61,281 nucleotides of DNA from Lachnospiraceae bacterium. GTDB lineage: Bacteria; Bacillota; Clostridia; Lachnospirales; Lachnospiraceae. The notes below the pieces were generated by a model, which saw only the letters and a program-made list of their open reading frames with translations, was not told the origin of the DNA and did not search any database. Position numbers and translations under genes: made by a program. The stretch spans positions 1 through 61,281 of the forward strand of contig JAGAPK010000003.1 of the NCBI GenBank assembly GCA_017623295.1, read 5' to 3'. This document shows, piece after piece, positions 7,390 through 15,583 of the stretch. Position 1 is the stretch's first letter; every line of letters starts with the position of its first letter.

Positions 7390-8656
7390 CCGCAGCCGCT
7401 CCTTTCTTGTTACCTTTAAGATCCAACAGAGAATTGATTAATTCAGGATCTGGCAATGCTCCCAATGCTCCTTTTCTGTACTTTTCAATAATATCTGTTG
7501 TATCTCTGACACCTTGTTGAGCTGTAAAATCTGCTAAAGAATATACATAGACGCCGTCCTGATCTTTATGAACAAACCAAATCTGCTCTTTTCTGAACAT
7601 CTTTTTACAATCCATAAGATTTACATCATGAACTGTAAATATCATTTGAGCACTTGTATTTAATTCATTGTTGAACATAGCGACAATCGCTCTTGTAAGT
7701 TTAAAATGAATACTACTATCTAATTCATCGATTACAAGAATTCTTCCCTTTTCTAACCCTTCGACAATATAACTTGCGATAGCTGCAATTTTCTTTGTTC
7801 CTGTAGAGTCAAACATGAGACTTGGTACTGGTACACCTTTATACGTAGAAACTAATCGAATCTGTTCCATGAATTTTTCTCTCATATTCAAAACTTCTTC
7901 ATCTGGTTTCTCATTTCCTGTGTTGATATTTAATTTAATCTGATCCATATCGACATATTCGAAATTATCCATATACAAATCAGCATTCTTAATAAAAGAT
8001 ACAACTTTTTCTTGCATTCCATCTTTGTTTTTCATCAAATCGATAGTTTTTTTCATAGGAATATTATTCATATTGATAATATCGATTTTCTGAGCAAATT
8101 CTACAATAATACTTTTTATTTTTGCTAGGTATTCAAACTTACTTGCATCAATAACATAACAAAGAAGATTGTTTGATGACACCAATGGAATCATTAAAAG
8201 CATATTATCATCAATGCAATAGTATTGTTGAGCTTTATTATCTTTTTCTAACCATAAGATTTCTTTCTCGTTACCATACTGATCCTTTAATATTTCCCAA
8301 AACTTTTCATATAAAAATTCTTCATTTTCGACATCATATTTGAAATCATATGAAAATTTTCTACCATCCGCTAAAAAAGTAACACCTAGCTCACATACTG
8401 AATTTTTTGTAAATAAATTTGGCATCAAATTTGGTTTTTTGTTTAAGAGAATTTGTTTTACAGCATTAATACACTTTACAAGGCATGTTTTCCCAGCATT
8501 GTTTGGTCCATAAACACCGACTGTTTTCAAAATATTAAAATTATTCTCCTTGTGCACATTAGAAGAAAATTTCTTATTTCGCATATCTGCTTTCATTGAA
8601 AATATTATTTGCTCTTCAAAAGAAAAACAATTCTTTGCTCTTAATTCTATAATCAT
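7379..8656 (-). CDS. AAA15-type ATPase, first gene of the defence operon
   Basis: A 425-residue ATPase. ATG 8656 is chosen because the GGAGG just before it overlaps an earlier in-frame ATG at 8671. It opens with MIIELRAKNCFSFEEQIIF, the ABC-like N-terminal strand of COG1106-type ATPases. Walker A is GPNNAGKT at 50-57, and Walker B is RILVIDELDSS, followed by the MIFTVHD switch strand. Such ATPases sense phage or bind DNA and control a partner nuclease. Its stop overlaps the TOPRIM-like gene. It is transcribed from the promoter at 8689-8719 and leads the CBASS genes. Confidence 0.85.
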   Translation of the reverse strand: MIIELRAKNCFSFEEQIIFSMKADMRNKKFSSNVHKENNFNILKTVGVYGPNNAGKTCLVKCINAVKQILLNKKPNLMPNLFTKNSVCELGVTFLADGRKFSYDFKYDVENEEFLYEKFWEILKDQYGNEKEILWLEKDNKAQQYYCIDDNMLLMIPLVSSNNLLCYVIDASKFEYLAKIKSIIVEFAQKIDIINMNNIPMKKTIDLMKNKDGMQEKVVSFIKNADLYMDNFEYVDMDQIKLNINTGNEKPDEEVLNMREKFMEQIRLVSTYKGVPVPSLMFDSTGTKKIAAIASYIVEGLEKGRILVIDELDSSIHFKLTRAIVAMFNNELNTSAQMIFTVHDVNLMDCKKMFRKEQIWFVHKDQDGVYVYSLADFTAQQGVRDTTDIIEKYRKGALGALPDPELINSLLDLKGNKKGAAADEE

Positions 8657-8673
8657 GATCCATTCCTCCATAT

Positions 8674-8719
8674 ATACGGTTCCGTATTATTATAATATCA
8701 TATTTTATTTTTTATGCAA
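8674..8719 (-). promoter_or_regulatory. Promoter and palindromic operator of the defence operon
   Basis: On the minus strand a TTGCAT (8719-8714) and TATAAT (8694-8689) are 19 bases apart. Just downstream, over the expected start point, is the perfect palindrome ATACGG-TT-CCGTAT (8674-8687). The ribosome binding site and ATG 8656 follow. A repressor bound at the palindrome would block initiation. The divergent ribbon-helix-helix gene at 8875 is a candidate. Confidence 0.6.
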
Positions 8720-8874
8720 GTATTTTTCATAATTTTTATGCATTATTTTTTCATAAAAAATATTCTTATTTTCTTTTCTCTATCTCACTCACCAACTTTA
8801 ACATTTCTGTTATGATTGCTCTCATACTTAATCTATGCTAAAATAAACCCATCAAACTTCCCCGGAGGTGCCAC

Positions 8875-9045
8875 ATGGCTATAAGTTCCAACAACGTCCA
8901 AGTCTATACTACTCTCTCCAAGGAACTAGTTACTGAAATTGATAAAGATGCGAAAGAAAACTTCCGCACACGTTCTCAGCAAATCAACATGATTCTGACA
9001 GAGTATTATAAGACTAAAACTACAACTGATGATGAAAAAAAGTAA
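8875..9045 (+). CDS. 56-residue ribbon-helix-helix (Arc/CopG-like) DNA-binding protein
   Basis: A 56-codon gene with CGGAGG seven bases before the ATG. The product has a short strand (VQVYTTLS), then two helices (KELVTEIDKDAKENF and SQQINMILTEYYK) separated by a turn, as in Arc/CopG ribbon-helix-helix repressors, and a charged tail. Such proteins bind palindromes as dimers of dimers. It is divergent from the defence operon, whose predicted start is covered by a palindrome about 190 bases away, so it may repress that operon. It ends at a terminator and is the last gene inside the element. An antitoxin is possible, but no partner toxin is visible. Confidence 0.75.
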   Translation: MAISSNNVQVYTTLSKELVTEIDKDAKENFRTRSQQINMILTEYYKTKTTTDDEKK

Positions 9046-9088
9046 AACACTGAATGTCCGCAAACGCAGGAAACATCAGTGTTTTCTT
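9044..9088. terminator. Intrinsic terminator after the ribbon-helix-helix gene
   Basis: AAAACACTGA (9044-9053) and TCAGTGTTTT (9076-9085) form a 10-bp stem that includes the gene's stop. T-rich sequence follows on the plus strand, and the mirror run on the minus strand makes it bidirectional. Confidence 0.75.
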
Positions 9089-9098
9089 ATTTCTTCCC

Positions 9099-9995
9099 CT
9101 AATTATAAGGCTCATGCGCACCATAGGTATTTCCAAAGCTCAGATTAATTGCTACCGGCATCTGCAATGCAAGCGATTTTCGTACTACATAGGTCAGTGC
9201 TCTCATAAGCTCCGTCGTTCTTGGAAAACCTTCTGCTCTCGGCATTCCCAGTTTCACAATCAACAATTCACTCTCCGGTGCCACTCCTGCATAAATTCCA
9301 CCGGAATTGTTTCCGTTACCGGCCGCAATGCCTGCCACTGCCGTTCCGTGTCCAGAGACATCAATACTTGGAACTATTTGAAATCCTTCTGCTTCGGTTG
9401 CTGCCTGTAATGCTTCGTTAATTTGTTCCGCCGTAAACTCTACTCCTGTTTGAAAGCCTTCCGGTGGTGCATATTCCCATTCTCCGCTTTGCTGCATCTG
9501 CCCTGCATTCAGAGTCTGATCCCACAAATAGCGAATCCTGGTCGTTCCGTCCTTTTTTCGAAAATCCATATTGCGGTAGGCAATTCCGGAATCTATGACA
9601 GCTACCAGAATTCCTTTGCCCTGTAATGTTGTGGTAAACAGATTTCCCGGAACAATACAGGATGCTTGTTTTCCCTGCAATACTTCAAAGAAAAGCCTTT
9701 TAGGTTTCTCAATATATTCAATTTCTTCCACTGCTGTCAGTGCATCCATATAGGATTCCGGCACGGTCAAAATTGCATATCCTGCAATCAATTCTTCTAT
9801 CTTAAAAAGTGCCCCTTGTGGTGACTCCAAAAAAGAGGACAAGCCCTGCCGTAAATTCCCGTGATATTTCACGATGATTTCCCAGGTATTGTCCTCTTTC
9901 TCATAGCCAATATTTAATTCTAATGATTTATCCCGTTCTGCAACAGAACTATTCAGTGCAAGATTCAATAGGTTTTCCCGTTTCTGAGAATCCAT
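9099..9995 (-). pseudogene. Subtilisin-family (S8) protease, disrupted; catalytic serine lost
   Basis: The 298 residues cover the N-terminal domain and half of an S8 peptidase resembling Clostridia Csp-like proteases. The catalytic aspartate (AVIDSGIAYR) and histidine (SGHGTAVAGIAAG) are present. The frame stops soon after NLSFGNTYGAHE, just where the family continues toward the GTS serine, so the enzyme cannot be active as it stands. Related proteins are close to 550-600 residues. The break coincides with the inferred right end of the mobile element, so the rest of the gene is expected on the far side of the element. Confidence 0.85.
9105..9124. other. Probable right attachment junction of the element
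   Basis: Read on the minus strand, the protease gene runs through TATGGTGCGCATGA and then departs from the family with a few foreign codons to the stop at 9099. The crossover probably lies in or next to CATGA (about 9112-9116). No second copy of the site is in the window, so the core cannot be defined. Confidence 0.5.
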
Positions 9996-10062
9996 TCACA
10001 GTTCTCCATTACAACCGCTTTTTACAATCTATGCATCAACCATACTGTTTTTACCCTTGATT

Positions 10063-10278
10063 TTATCCTTGAATGGAAATAACTTCAAAATCTTTCTCTT
10101 CTACTGTCTTTTTCAGAACATCATCTGCAATATCTGCCTGCACTTTTACAATCGCAGTTCCTTTTTCGTGGCTTACTACGGCTTCCTCTACTTCCGGTAA
10201 TGCCTCTAACGCTTTCTTTACGGTTGCTTCACAATGTCCGCACATCATACCTTTAATTTCCATTGTTTTTTCCATCAT
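10063..10278 (-). CDS. copZ: Possible separate CopZ copper chaperone from an internal start in copA
   Basis: Within the 3' end of copA, in the same frame, AAAGGAG (minus strand 10291-10285) lies six bases before tandem ATG codons at 10278. Translation from there gives 71 residues, MMEKTMEIKG then the MCGHC metal site, a complete single heavy-metal-associated domain with the length of a free CopZ. The Lys/Glu-rich linker in CopA codes for this ribosome binding site. A free chaperone made from the copA message is therefore plausible. It is an inference from signals only. Confidence 0.55.
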   Translation of the reverse strand: MMEKTMEIKGMMCGHCEATVKKALEALPEVEEAVVSHEKGTAIVKVQADIADDVLKKTVEEKDFEVISIQG

Positions 10279-12702
10279 TTTTCTCTCCTTTGCTTTTGGG
10301 TTTGAATTTATTTTGTCTTTTTCATTGGCTTTGCCTTTTTCCTCGACTTTGCCTTTCTCTTTTATGAAATCTTTCTGTTGCTTTATCTTTTTATCCCTTT
10401 TGGTACTATACATCTGGAAGAAATTCAGCCGCAACGCATTGCTGACAACACAGAAGCTGGATAAGCTCATGGCTGCCGCACCAAACATCGGATTTAGTTT
10501 CCATCCAAATATAGGATACCACACTCCTGCCGCAAGCGGAATTCCAATTATATTATAAAAAAATGCCCAGAATAAATTTTCATGAATATTTTTCAACGTT
10601 GCACGACTTAACCGGATAGCTGCCGGAACATCTCTAAGCCTGCTTTTCATCAAAACAATATCAGCAGCATCAATTGCAATATCCGTTCCTGCACCGATTG
10701 CGATTCCGATATCTGCTCTGGTAAGTGCCGGTGCATCATTGATACCATCCCCCACCATAGCTACTTTACCACGTTTCTGCAAGTCGCGTATAACCTGCTC
10801 TTTTCCATCCGGTAAAACATCCGCAATCACTTCATCCACACCAGCCTGTGCACCAATTGCCTCGGCAGTCCTCTTGTTATCTCCGGTTAACATAACTACT
10901 TTTATACCCATATTTTGAAGCTCTGCGACTGCCTGTGGGCTGTCTTCTTTTATCACATCTGCAACTGCAATGATTCCTTGAAGAATTCCCGCTTTACTGA
11001 AGAACAATGGTGTTTTACCCTGTTTTGCCAGTTCTTCTGCCTGGGTTATTACTTCTGTAGGAACCTCTGCTTTCGATTTTATAAATGCAAGATTTCCACC
11101 AGCTAATTCTTCTCCGTTGACTATTCCAGTCAAGCCATTCCCCGGAAGTGCACGAAAATCTTCTATATTTCCTGTATCTACCGTTTTTGCTTCTGCCCAC
11201 TTTATTTCTTCTGCCCGCTTTAAAATTGCCTTTGCAAGTGGATGTTCACTTTTCTGTTCCAACGTGTATGCCAAGCGTAATAAAGCATCTTCCGTATTTT
11301 CTTTCGCCGGAAGAATATCTGTTACTTCCGGTTCGCCTTTGGTAATCGTACCGGTTTTGTCCAGTGCCACAATCTGCGCTTTTCCTGCAAGTTCCAAAGA
11401 CTGGGCGGTCTTAAACATAATGCCATGCTTGGCTCCCATACCGTTTCCGACCATAATTGCCACCGGGGTTGCCAGTCCGAGCGCACAAGGACAACTAATC
11501 ACTAATACGGAAATTCCTCTTGCCAATGCAAAACCAAAGCTTTCGCCTACAAGAAGCCAGACAACTATCGTTAGCACTGCAGTTAAAATAACAGCTGGGA
11601 CAAAAACACCAGAAACTTTATCTGCCACTTTCGCAATCGGTGCCTTCGTTGCCGCTGCATCGCTTACCATCTGAATAATCTGTGATAATGTCGTATCTTC
11701 ACCAACTCTGGTTGCTTCACAACGCAAAAATCCCGACTGATTCAAGGTCGCAGCCGAAACACTATCGCCTTTTTGCTTATCTACCGGAATACTCTCACCG
11801 GTCAGTGCTGCTTCATTTACCGCACTGTTTCCTTCAATTACCACACCATCTACCGGAACATTTTCTCCCGGTCTTACTACAAAAATATCGCCGATTCCAA
11901 CCTGTTCAATAGGTACTTCGCTTTCTTGTTCATCGCGTACCACAACTGCCGTTTTCGGTGCCAGTTTCATTAAGCTTTTAATTGCATCAGTTGTTTTTCC
12001 TTTGGAACGGGCTTCTAACATCTTACCCACCGTTATCAGTGTCAAAATCATGGCTGCCGATTCAAAATAGAATTCATGCATATATGCCATAACCGCCTCA
12101 CTGTCGCCATTCATCTGTGCATCCGTCATTGCAAACAACGCATATACACTATAAAGAAATGATGCTCCTGCTCCCATTGCAACAAGCGTATCCATATTTG
12201 GTGCCTTATGAATAAGTCCTTTAAAACCACTGATAAAAAACTTCTGATTGATTACCATAATTGCAACGGTAAACAAAAGCTGCAAAAGCCCCATTGCAAC
12301 ATGGTTTCCCTCTAAAACAGCTGGCACCGGCCATCCCCACATCATATGTCCCATAGAAAAGTACATAAGCGGCAGCAACAAACACAGCGAAGCTATCATT
12401 CTTTTTTTCAAAAGAGGCGTTGCTCTGTCTACGAGCATATCTTCATAAGCTGCCGTTTCTGCCCGGTTGCCATTCTCCTGTCCTTTTCCGCTACCAGTTC
12501 CTTTGCCACGCAAGGCTGCCCCATAACCGGCTGCCTCCACCGCCCGAATAATTTCCTGTGGTGCTGCGTTCCCTTCTATGCCCATTGAATTCGTAAGTAA
12601 ACTGACCGAACAGCTTGTCACGCCATCTACACCGGACACCGCCTTTTCTACTCTGGCACTACATGCCGCGCAGCTCATACCGGTCACTGTATATTGTTCC
12701 AT
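10063..12702 (-). CDS. copA: Copper-exporting P1B-type ATPase with a C-terminal CopZ-like domain
   Basis: An 879-residue Cu(I) exporter. In order: an N-terminal heavy-metal domain with CxxC at 11-14, eight membrane segments, TGES at 301-304, the ion-binding CPC at 404-406, phosphorylated DKTGT at 448-452, and the GDGINDAP hinge. After the last membrane span comes a Lys/Glu-rich linker, then a second metal-binding domain with CGHC at 821-824. C-terminal metal domains are unusual in CopA; this one looks like a fused CopZ chaperone and has its own ribosome binding site inside the gene. It lies 14 bases after csoR and shares its copper-responsive promoter. Confidence 0.95.
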   Translation of the reverse strand: MEQYTVTGMSCAACSARVEKAVSGVDGVTSCSVSLLTNSMGIEGNAAPQEIIRAVEAAGYGAALRGKGTGSGKGQENGNRAETAAYEDMLVDRATPLLKKRMIASLCLLLPLMYFSMGHMMWGWPVPAVLEGNHVAMGLLQLLFTVAIMVINQKFFISGFKGLIHKAPNMDTLVAMGAGASFLYSVYALFAMTDAQMNGDSEAVMAYMHEFYFESAAMILTLITVGKMLEARSKGKTTDAIKSLMKLAPKTAVVVRDEQESEVPIEQVGIGDIFVVRPGENVPVDGVVIEGNSAVNEAALTGESIPVDKQKGDSVSAATLNQSGFLRCEATRVGEDTTLSQIIQMVSDAAATKAPIAKVADKVSGVFVPAVILTAVLTIVVWLLVGESFGFALARGISVLVISCPCALGLATPVAIMVGNGMGAKHGIMFKTAQSLELAGKAQIVALDKTGTITKGEPEVTDILPAKENTEDALLRLAYTLEQKSEHPLAKAILKRAEEIKWAEAKTVDTGNIEDFRALPGNGLTGIVNGEELAGGNLAFIKSKAEVPTEVITQAEELAKQGKTPLFFSKAGILQGIIAVADVIKEDSPQAVAELQNMGIKVVMLTGDNKRTAEAIGAQAGVDEVIADVLPDGKEQVIRDLQKRGKVAMVGDGINDAPALTRADIGIAIGAGTDIAIDAADIVLMKSRLRDVPAAIRLSRATLKNIHENLFWAFFYNIIGIPLAAGVWYPIFGWKLNPMFGAAAMSLSSFCVVSNALRLNFFQMYSTKRDKKIKQQKDFIKEKGKVEEKGKANEKDKINSNPKAKERKMMEKTMEIKGMMCGHCEATVKKALEALPEVEEAVVSHEKGTAIVKVQADIADDVLKKTVEEKDFEVISIQG

Positions 12703-12716
12703 TATATGTCCCCTTT

Positions 12717-13025
12717 CTATTTCATCAGCTTCTGTAACAGTATTACCAGTTCATCTATGACTTCATCATTTCCCTCACGGATATTATCTGCCACACAAGT
12801 ACGGATATGATTGGAAAGCAACTCTTTATTAAAACTGTTCAATGCTGCATTTACTGCCGCTACCTGAACAATAATGTCCGTGCAATAACAATCTTTTTCC
12901 AACATTCCCTGTATTCCCCGAACCTGTCCTTCGATTCGCTTCAAACGATTCATTAAATCCTTATATTCTTTCTCAGAGCGTTCCTTCGTTTTGCTGCAAC
13001 ATTCACAACTTTTTTCCTGCATCAT
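12717..13025 (-). CDS. csoR: CsoR-type copper-sensing repressor
   Basis: A 102-residue all-helical CsoR/RcnR-family repressor. The Cu(I) ligand set is present with the family spacing: Cys48, His73 and Cys77. The signature NRLKRIEGQVRGIQGM is in the first helix. The N terminus adds a cysteine-rich CECC stretch that could also bind metal. GGAGGG precedes tandem ATG codons. Copper binding releases the repressor from the palindrome at 13062-13078. It is the first gene of the csoR-copA operon and so represses itself. Confidence 0.93.
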   Translation of the reverse strand: MMQEKSCECCSKTKERSEKEYKDLMNRLKRIEGQVRGIQGMLEKDCYCTDIIVQVAAVNAALNSFNKELLSNHIRTCVADNIREGNDEVIDELVILLQKLMK

Positions 13026-13056
13026 GCACCCTCCGTTTCGAAATAATTATATCGAA

Positions 13057-13085
13057 ATTATATACCCCATAGGGGTATCTGTAAA
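13057..13085 (-). promoter_or_regulatory. csoR-copA promoter with CsoR operator in its spacer
   Basis: On the minus strand TTTACA (13085-13080) and TATAAT (13062-13057) are 17 bases apart. The palindrome ATACCCC-ATA-GGGGTAT (13062-13078) fills the spacer and matches the form of known CsoR boxes. Repressor binding there would exclude RNA polymerase directly. Confidence 0.85.
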
Positions 13086-13109
13086 GCGAATCTTTTTTCG
13101 AAAAGTTTT

Positions 13110-13138
13110 TTGACTAAAGGTTTGTTCCATGCTATGAT
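13110..13138 (+). promoter_or_regulatory. Promoter of the AraC-type regulator gene
   Basis: TTGACT (13110-13115), a 17-base spacer ending TGC, and TATGAT (13133-13138) form a good extended -10 promoter. It diverges from the copper promoter with its -35 only about 25 bases away. Confidence 0.7.
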
Positions 13139-13203
13139 AAATTGACAGTAAAACAACTTGGAAGCGCGACAAAATATTACTTACTGAAGAATGGAGGTTC
13201 CGA

Positions 13204-14184
13204 ATGGAAACTGATTTACACAAAGAATTCGAACCCATTGACTTTACTAATTTTGAAAATTTTTATGAAAAAAAGGCTCATGGCAATCTGGAATATCCTG
13301 TCATGGTCTATTTTATTGATTTATACAAATCCTATATGCATTCTATCCGTTGGCACTGGCATGAAGAAATGGAAGTAATTATCGTCAACAGTGGAAAAGC
13401 TGAGTTCAACACCGATGACGAAACTTATATTCTTTCTCCCGGGCAGGGCTTGATTTTGAATCAGAATGTTATCCATTCTATCCACTGTGTAGAGGGTAGT
13501 AATTGTACCTTTTATTCTGTCGTTTTTCACCCCGATTTTCTTTTTGGGAAGTCCAATTCTTATATGCGTACTCAATTTTTACTTCCCGCACAAAGTTTTT
13601 CTATTTTAAAAGCTTTGATATTGGATGAAAAAGATGCATGGCATGAATCCATGCTGGATGCGTTAAATGAAGTGATTGCAGTTAATCTGAACAAGAGTTT
13701 TGGTTATGAAATGGCGACAAAAGGATATTTGTGCCAGTTCTGGGCCAATCTGGTAAGCAAACTTCCTCAGACAGCAGAAATTGTTCCTTCTTCTCAGATT
13801 TCATTAGATGAACAACGCGTAAAACAGGCAATGCTTTTCATTCGTCTGCACCATGCCGAATCTCTGACTCTGGATGATATTGCAGATAGTATCCCGGTCA
13901 GCAAAAGCGAATGTTGCCGTTGCTTTAAACGTACCATTCAAATGACACCTTTTGAATATTTAATGAAATACCGCATTTTTGAAGCCAGCAAAAAAATTCT
14001 GGACGACAACTATGCGGCACATTCTATTTCCGATTTAGCTTTGTCTGTCGGATTTAATAATATCAGCTATTTTAATAAACTTTTCAAAAGATATTTAGAC
14101 TGTACACCAACTGAATACCGGGAACACGTTGCAACTACTACTGCTAACGCTGCGGCAAACCCTTTCAGCATTCCACTCCCGTAG
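13204..14184 (+). CDS. AraC-family transcriptional regulator with cupin sensor
   Basis: A 326-residue regulator. The N-terminal half has the AraC-type cupin (HWHEEMEVIIVNSGKAEF, then LSPGQGLILNQNVIHSI). The C-terminal half from about 205 has the two helix-turn-helix units (LTLDDIADSIPVSKSECCRC and SISDLALSVGFNNISYFNKL). GGAGG precedes the ATG. Regulators of this build often sense a sugar or small metabolite and activate neighbouring genes; no obvious target is adjacent on this strand. The downstream M18 peptidase is convergent. Confidence 0.9.
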   Translation: METDLHKEFEPIDFTNFENFYEKKAHGNLEYPVMVYFIDLYKSYMHSIRWHWHEEMEVIIVNSGKAEFNTDDETYILSPGQGLILNQNVIHSIHCVEGSNCTFYSVVFHPDFLFGKSNSYMRTQFLLPAQSFSILKALILDEKDAWHESMLDALNEVIAVNLNKSFGYEMATKGYLCQFWANLVSKLPQTAEIVPSSQISLDEQRVKQAMLFIRLHHAESLTLDDIADSIPVSKSECCRCFKRTIQMTPFEYLMKYRIFEASKKILDDNYAAHSISDLALSVGFNNISYFNKLFKRYLDCTPTEYREHVATTTANAAANPFSIPLP

Positions 14185-14249
14185 TGATTCTGTTCCCGCA
14201 GCGATTCCTCTTGCACAGTAGTTTTCCGCTGCATTTTCCCTGCTATTGT

Positions 14250-15533
14250 TTATTGCCTGTAAAAAGTCTGTAATGCTTCAAGCAAATAAACAATGTCTTT
14301 GGCTCCGGCTGTTTCCAATGCAGAATGCATGGCAAGCTGAGGCAGTCCTATATCTACCGTGTTCACAGAAACCTGCGCTGTGGAAATATTTCCAAGCGTA
14401 CTGCCACCTACAATATCTGAACGATTAGCATACGCCTGATAAGGTACTTTTGCCTTATGACAGATATCTTTCATAACGGCTGACGAATAAGCATCTGTTG
14501 CATATTTCTGACTTCCATGATATTTAATAACAATTCCACCGTTTAATACCGGGCGATTTGCTGTATCAGCCTTTTCCGGATGATTCGGGTGCAGTGCATG
14601 CGCATTGTCCGCAGAAATCAAAAAACTATCCGCTAACATACAGCGGTATTCTTCTTCTCCCAAGCCAAGCTTTGTACAAATCCGCACAAGCACATCCTTC
14701 AGAAACGTAGAGTCTGCTCCCTGTTTTGTTCCACTTCCTATTTCTTCGTTATCAAAAACAGCACAGAGATTGATATATTCTTTTGCTTCTTCTTTCGTCA
14801 GTGCTTTCATTCCTGCATAAGCACATTCCAAATCATCTAACCTCGGTCCTGCAATAAACATCTCATCCAGTCCGATTACATGACATTTATCCCGATTATA
14901 CAGGAATAAATCCGTCCCCAGAATGGCTTCCTTCTCAATTCCGGCTTCCTTTGCCAGAAGCTCAAGATACATCCCTTTGGCATCTGCCTGTCCCACAAGT
15001 GGCTGCATATCAATCTGTGGATTATACTCCACGCCTTTATTCATGTCCCGGTTCATATGAATTGCTACATTAGGAATAATGGCTGTATCCTTCTCAAGAT
15101 TTACCAGACAGCTTTCCATGCCATCTTTGGCTTTATAGACAACTCTTCCGGCTATCGAAAGAGGTCTGTCGAGCCATGTTGACAGAATCATTCCACCATA
15201 CTTTTCCACATTCCATTTTAAATAAGCAGTATCTAATGTTCCTTCCGGTATTTCCTTTAATTTGAAACATGGAGAATCACTGTGCGCCGCCACCATATGA
15301 AACCCTTTCACAGCTTTCGGCTCTATGTCCGGAATCGTAAAGGCGATTATGGAAGATTTATTTCGGTTTACATAATATTTTCCACCTTTTTGAATATCCC
15401 ATTTGTTCTTCTCTTCCAATTTGGAAAAACCTGCTTCTTCCAACATTTTCTCTGTATTTGCTACTGCATGGAAACAGGTAGGACTTTCCTCTATAAAAGT
15501 AAATAATTTTTGCAACTGTTTTTCCTGATTCAT
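14250..15533 (-). CDS. apeB: M18-family aminopeptidase
   Basis: A 427-residue dinuclear zinc aminopeptidase. The metal sites are visible: H84-S-D86 in AAHSDSPCFKLK, the FDNEEIGSGT motif with the catalytic glutamates, and later HPNHPEK. Length fits bacterial M18 enzymes, which cut N-terminal acidic or neutral residues from peptides in the cytoplasm. GGAGG precedes ATG 15533. The 3' end faces the AraC gene with about 65 bases between. Confidence 0.93.
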   Translation of the reverse strand: MNQEKQLQKLFTFIEESPTCFHAVANTEKMLEEAGFSKLEEKNKWDIQKGGKYYVNRNKSSIIAFTIPDIEPKAVKGFHMVAAHSDSPCFKLKEIPEGTLDTAYLKWNVEKYGGMILSTWLDRPLSIAGRVVYKAKDGMESCLVNLEKDTAIIPNVAIHMNRDMNKGVEYNPQIDMQPLVGQADAKGMYLELLAKEAGIEKEAILGTDLFLYNRDKCHVIGLDEMFIAGPRLDDLECAYAGMKALTKEEAKEYINLCAVFDNEEIGSGTKQGADSTFLKDVLVRICTKLGLGEEEYRCMLADSFLISADNAHALHPNHPEKADTANRPVLNGGIVIKYHGSQKYATDAYSSAVMKDICHKAKVPYQAYANRSDIVGGSTLGNISTAQVSVNTVDIGLPQLAMHSALETAGAKDIVYLLEALQTFYRQ

Positions 15534-15583
15534 TTTTGCCTCCGATAAATTTTTTCCAGAAGAAATGAGCCAATACTTTCGTA

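Larger units (their letters stand above)
1..9112. mobile_element. Right part of an integrated mobilizable element (IME/ICE) with a defence cargo
   Basis: The stretch has mobilization functions (DnaC-like ATPase, DUF3847-like protein, MobQ-type oriT, MobA/MobL relaxase), a defence operon and a small ribbon-helix-helix gene. It ends where a subtilisin-family protease gene breaks off. The right boundary is inferred from that gene: its reading frame follows the family up to the GAH motif near 9114 and then meets foreign sequence and a stop at 9099. The left end, the integrase and the other half of the protease lie outside the window. The boundary is an inference from one side only. Confidence 0.8.

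Noticed and set aside
7379-8656. ATPase as part of a restriction-modification system
   Set aside because: No methyltransferase or restriction subunit is in the operon; the partner is TOPRIM-like.
8701-8874. Additional small gene between the defence operon and the RHH gene
   Set aside because: Only very AT-rich sequence with no start codon behind a ribosome binding site was seen.
10073-11674. Hydrophobic reading frames on the plus strand opposite copA
   Set aside because: They mirror the membrane segments of copA and have no ribosome binding sites; copA has all catalytic motifs.
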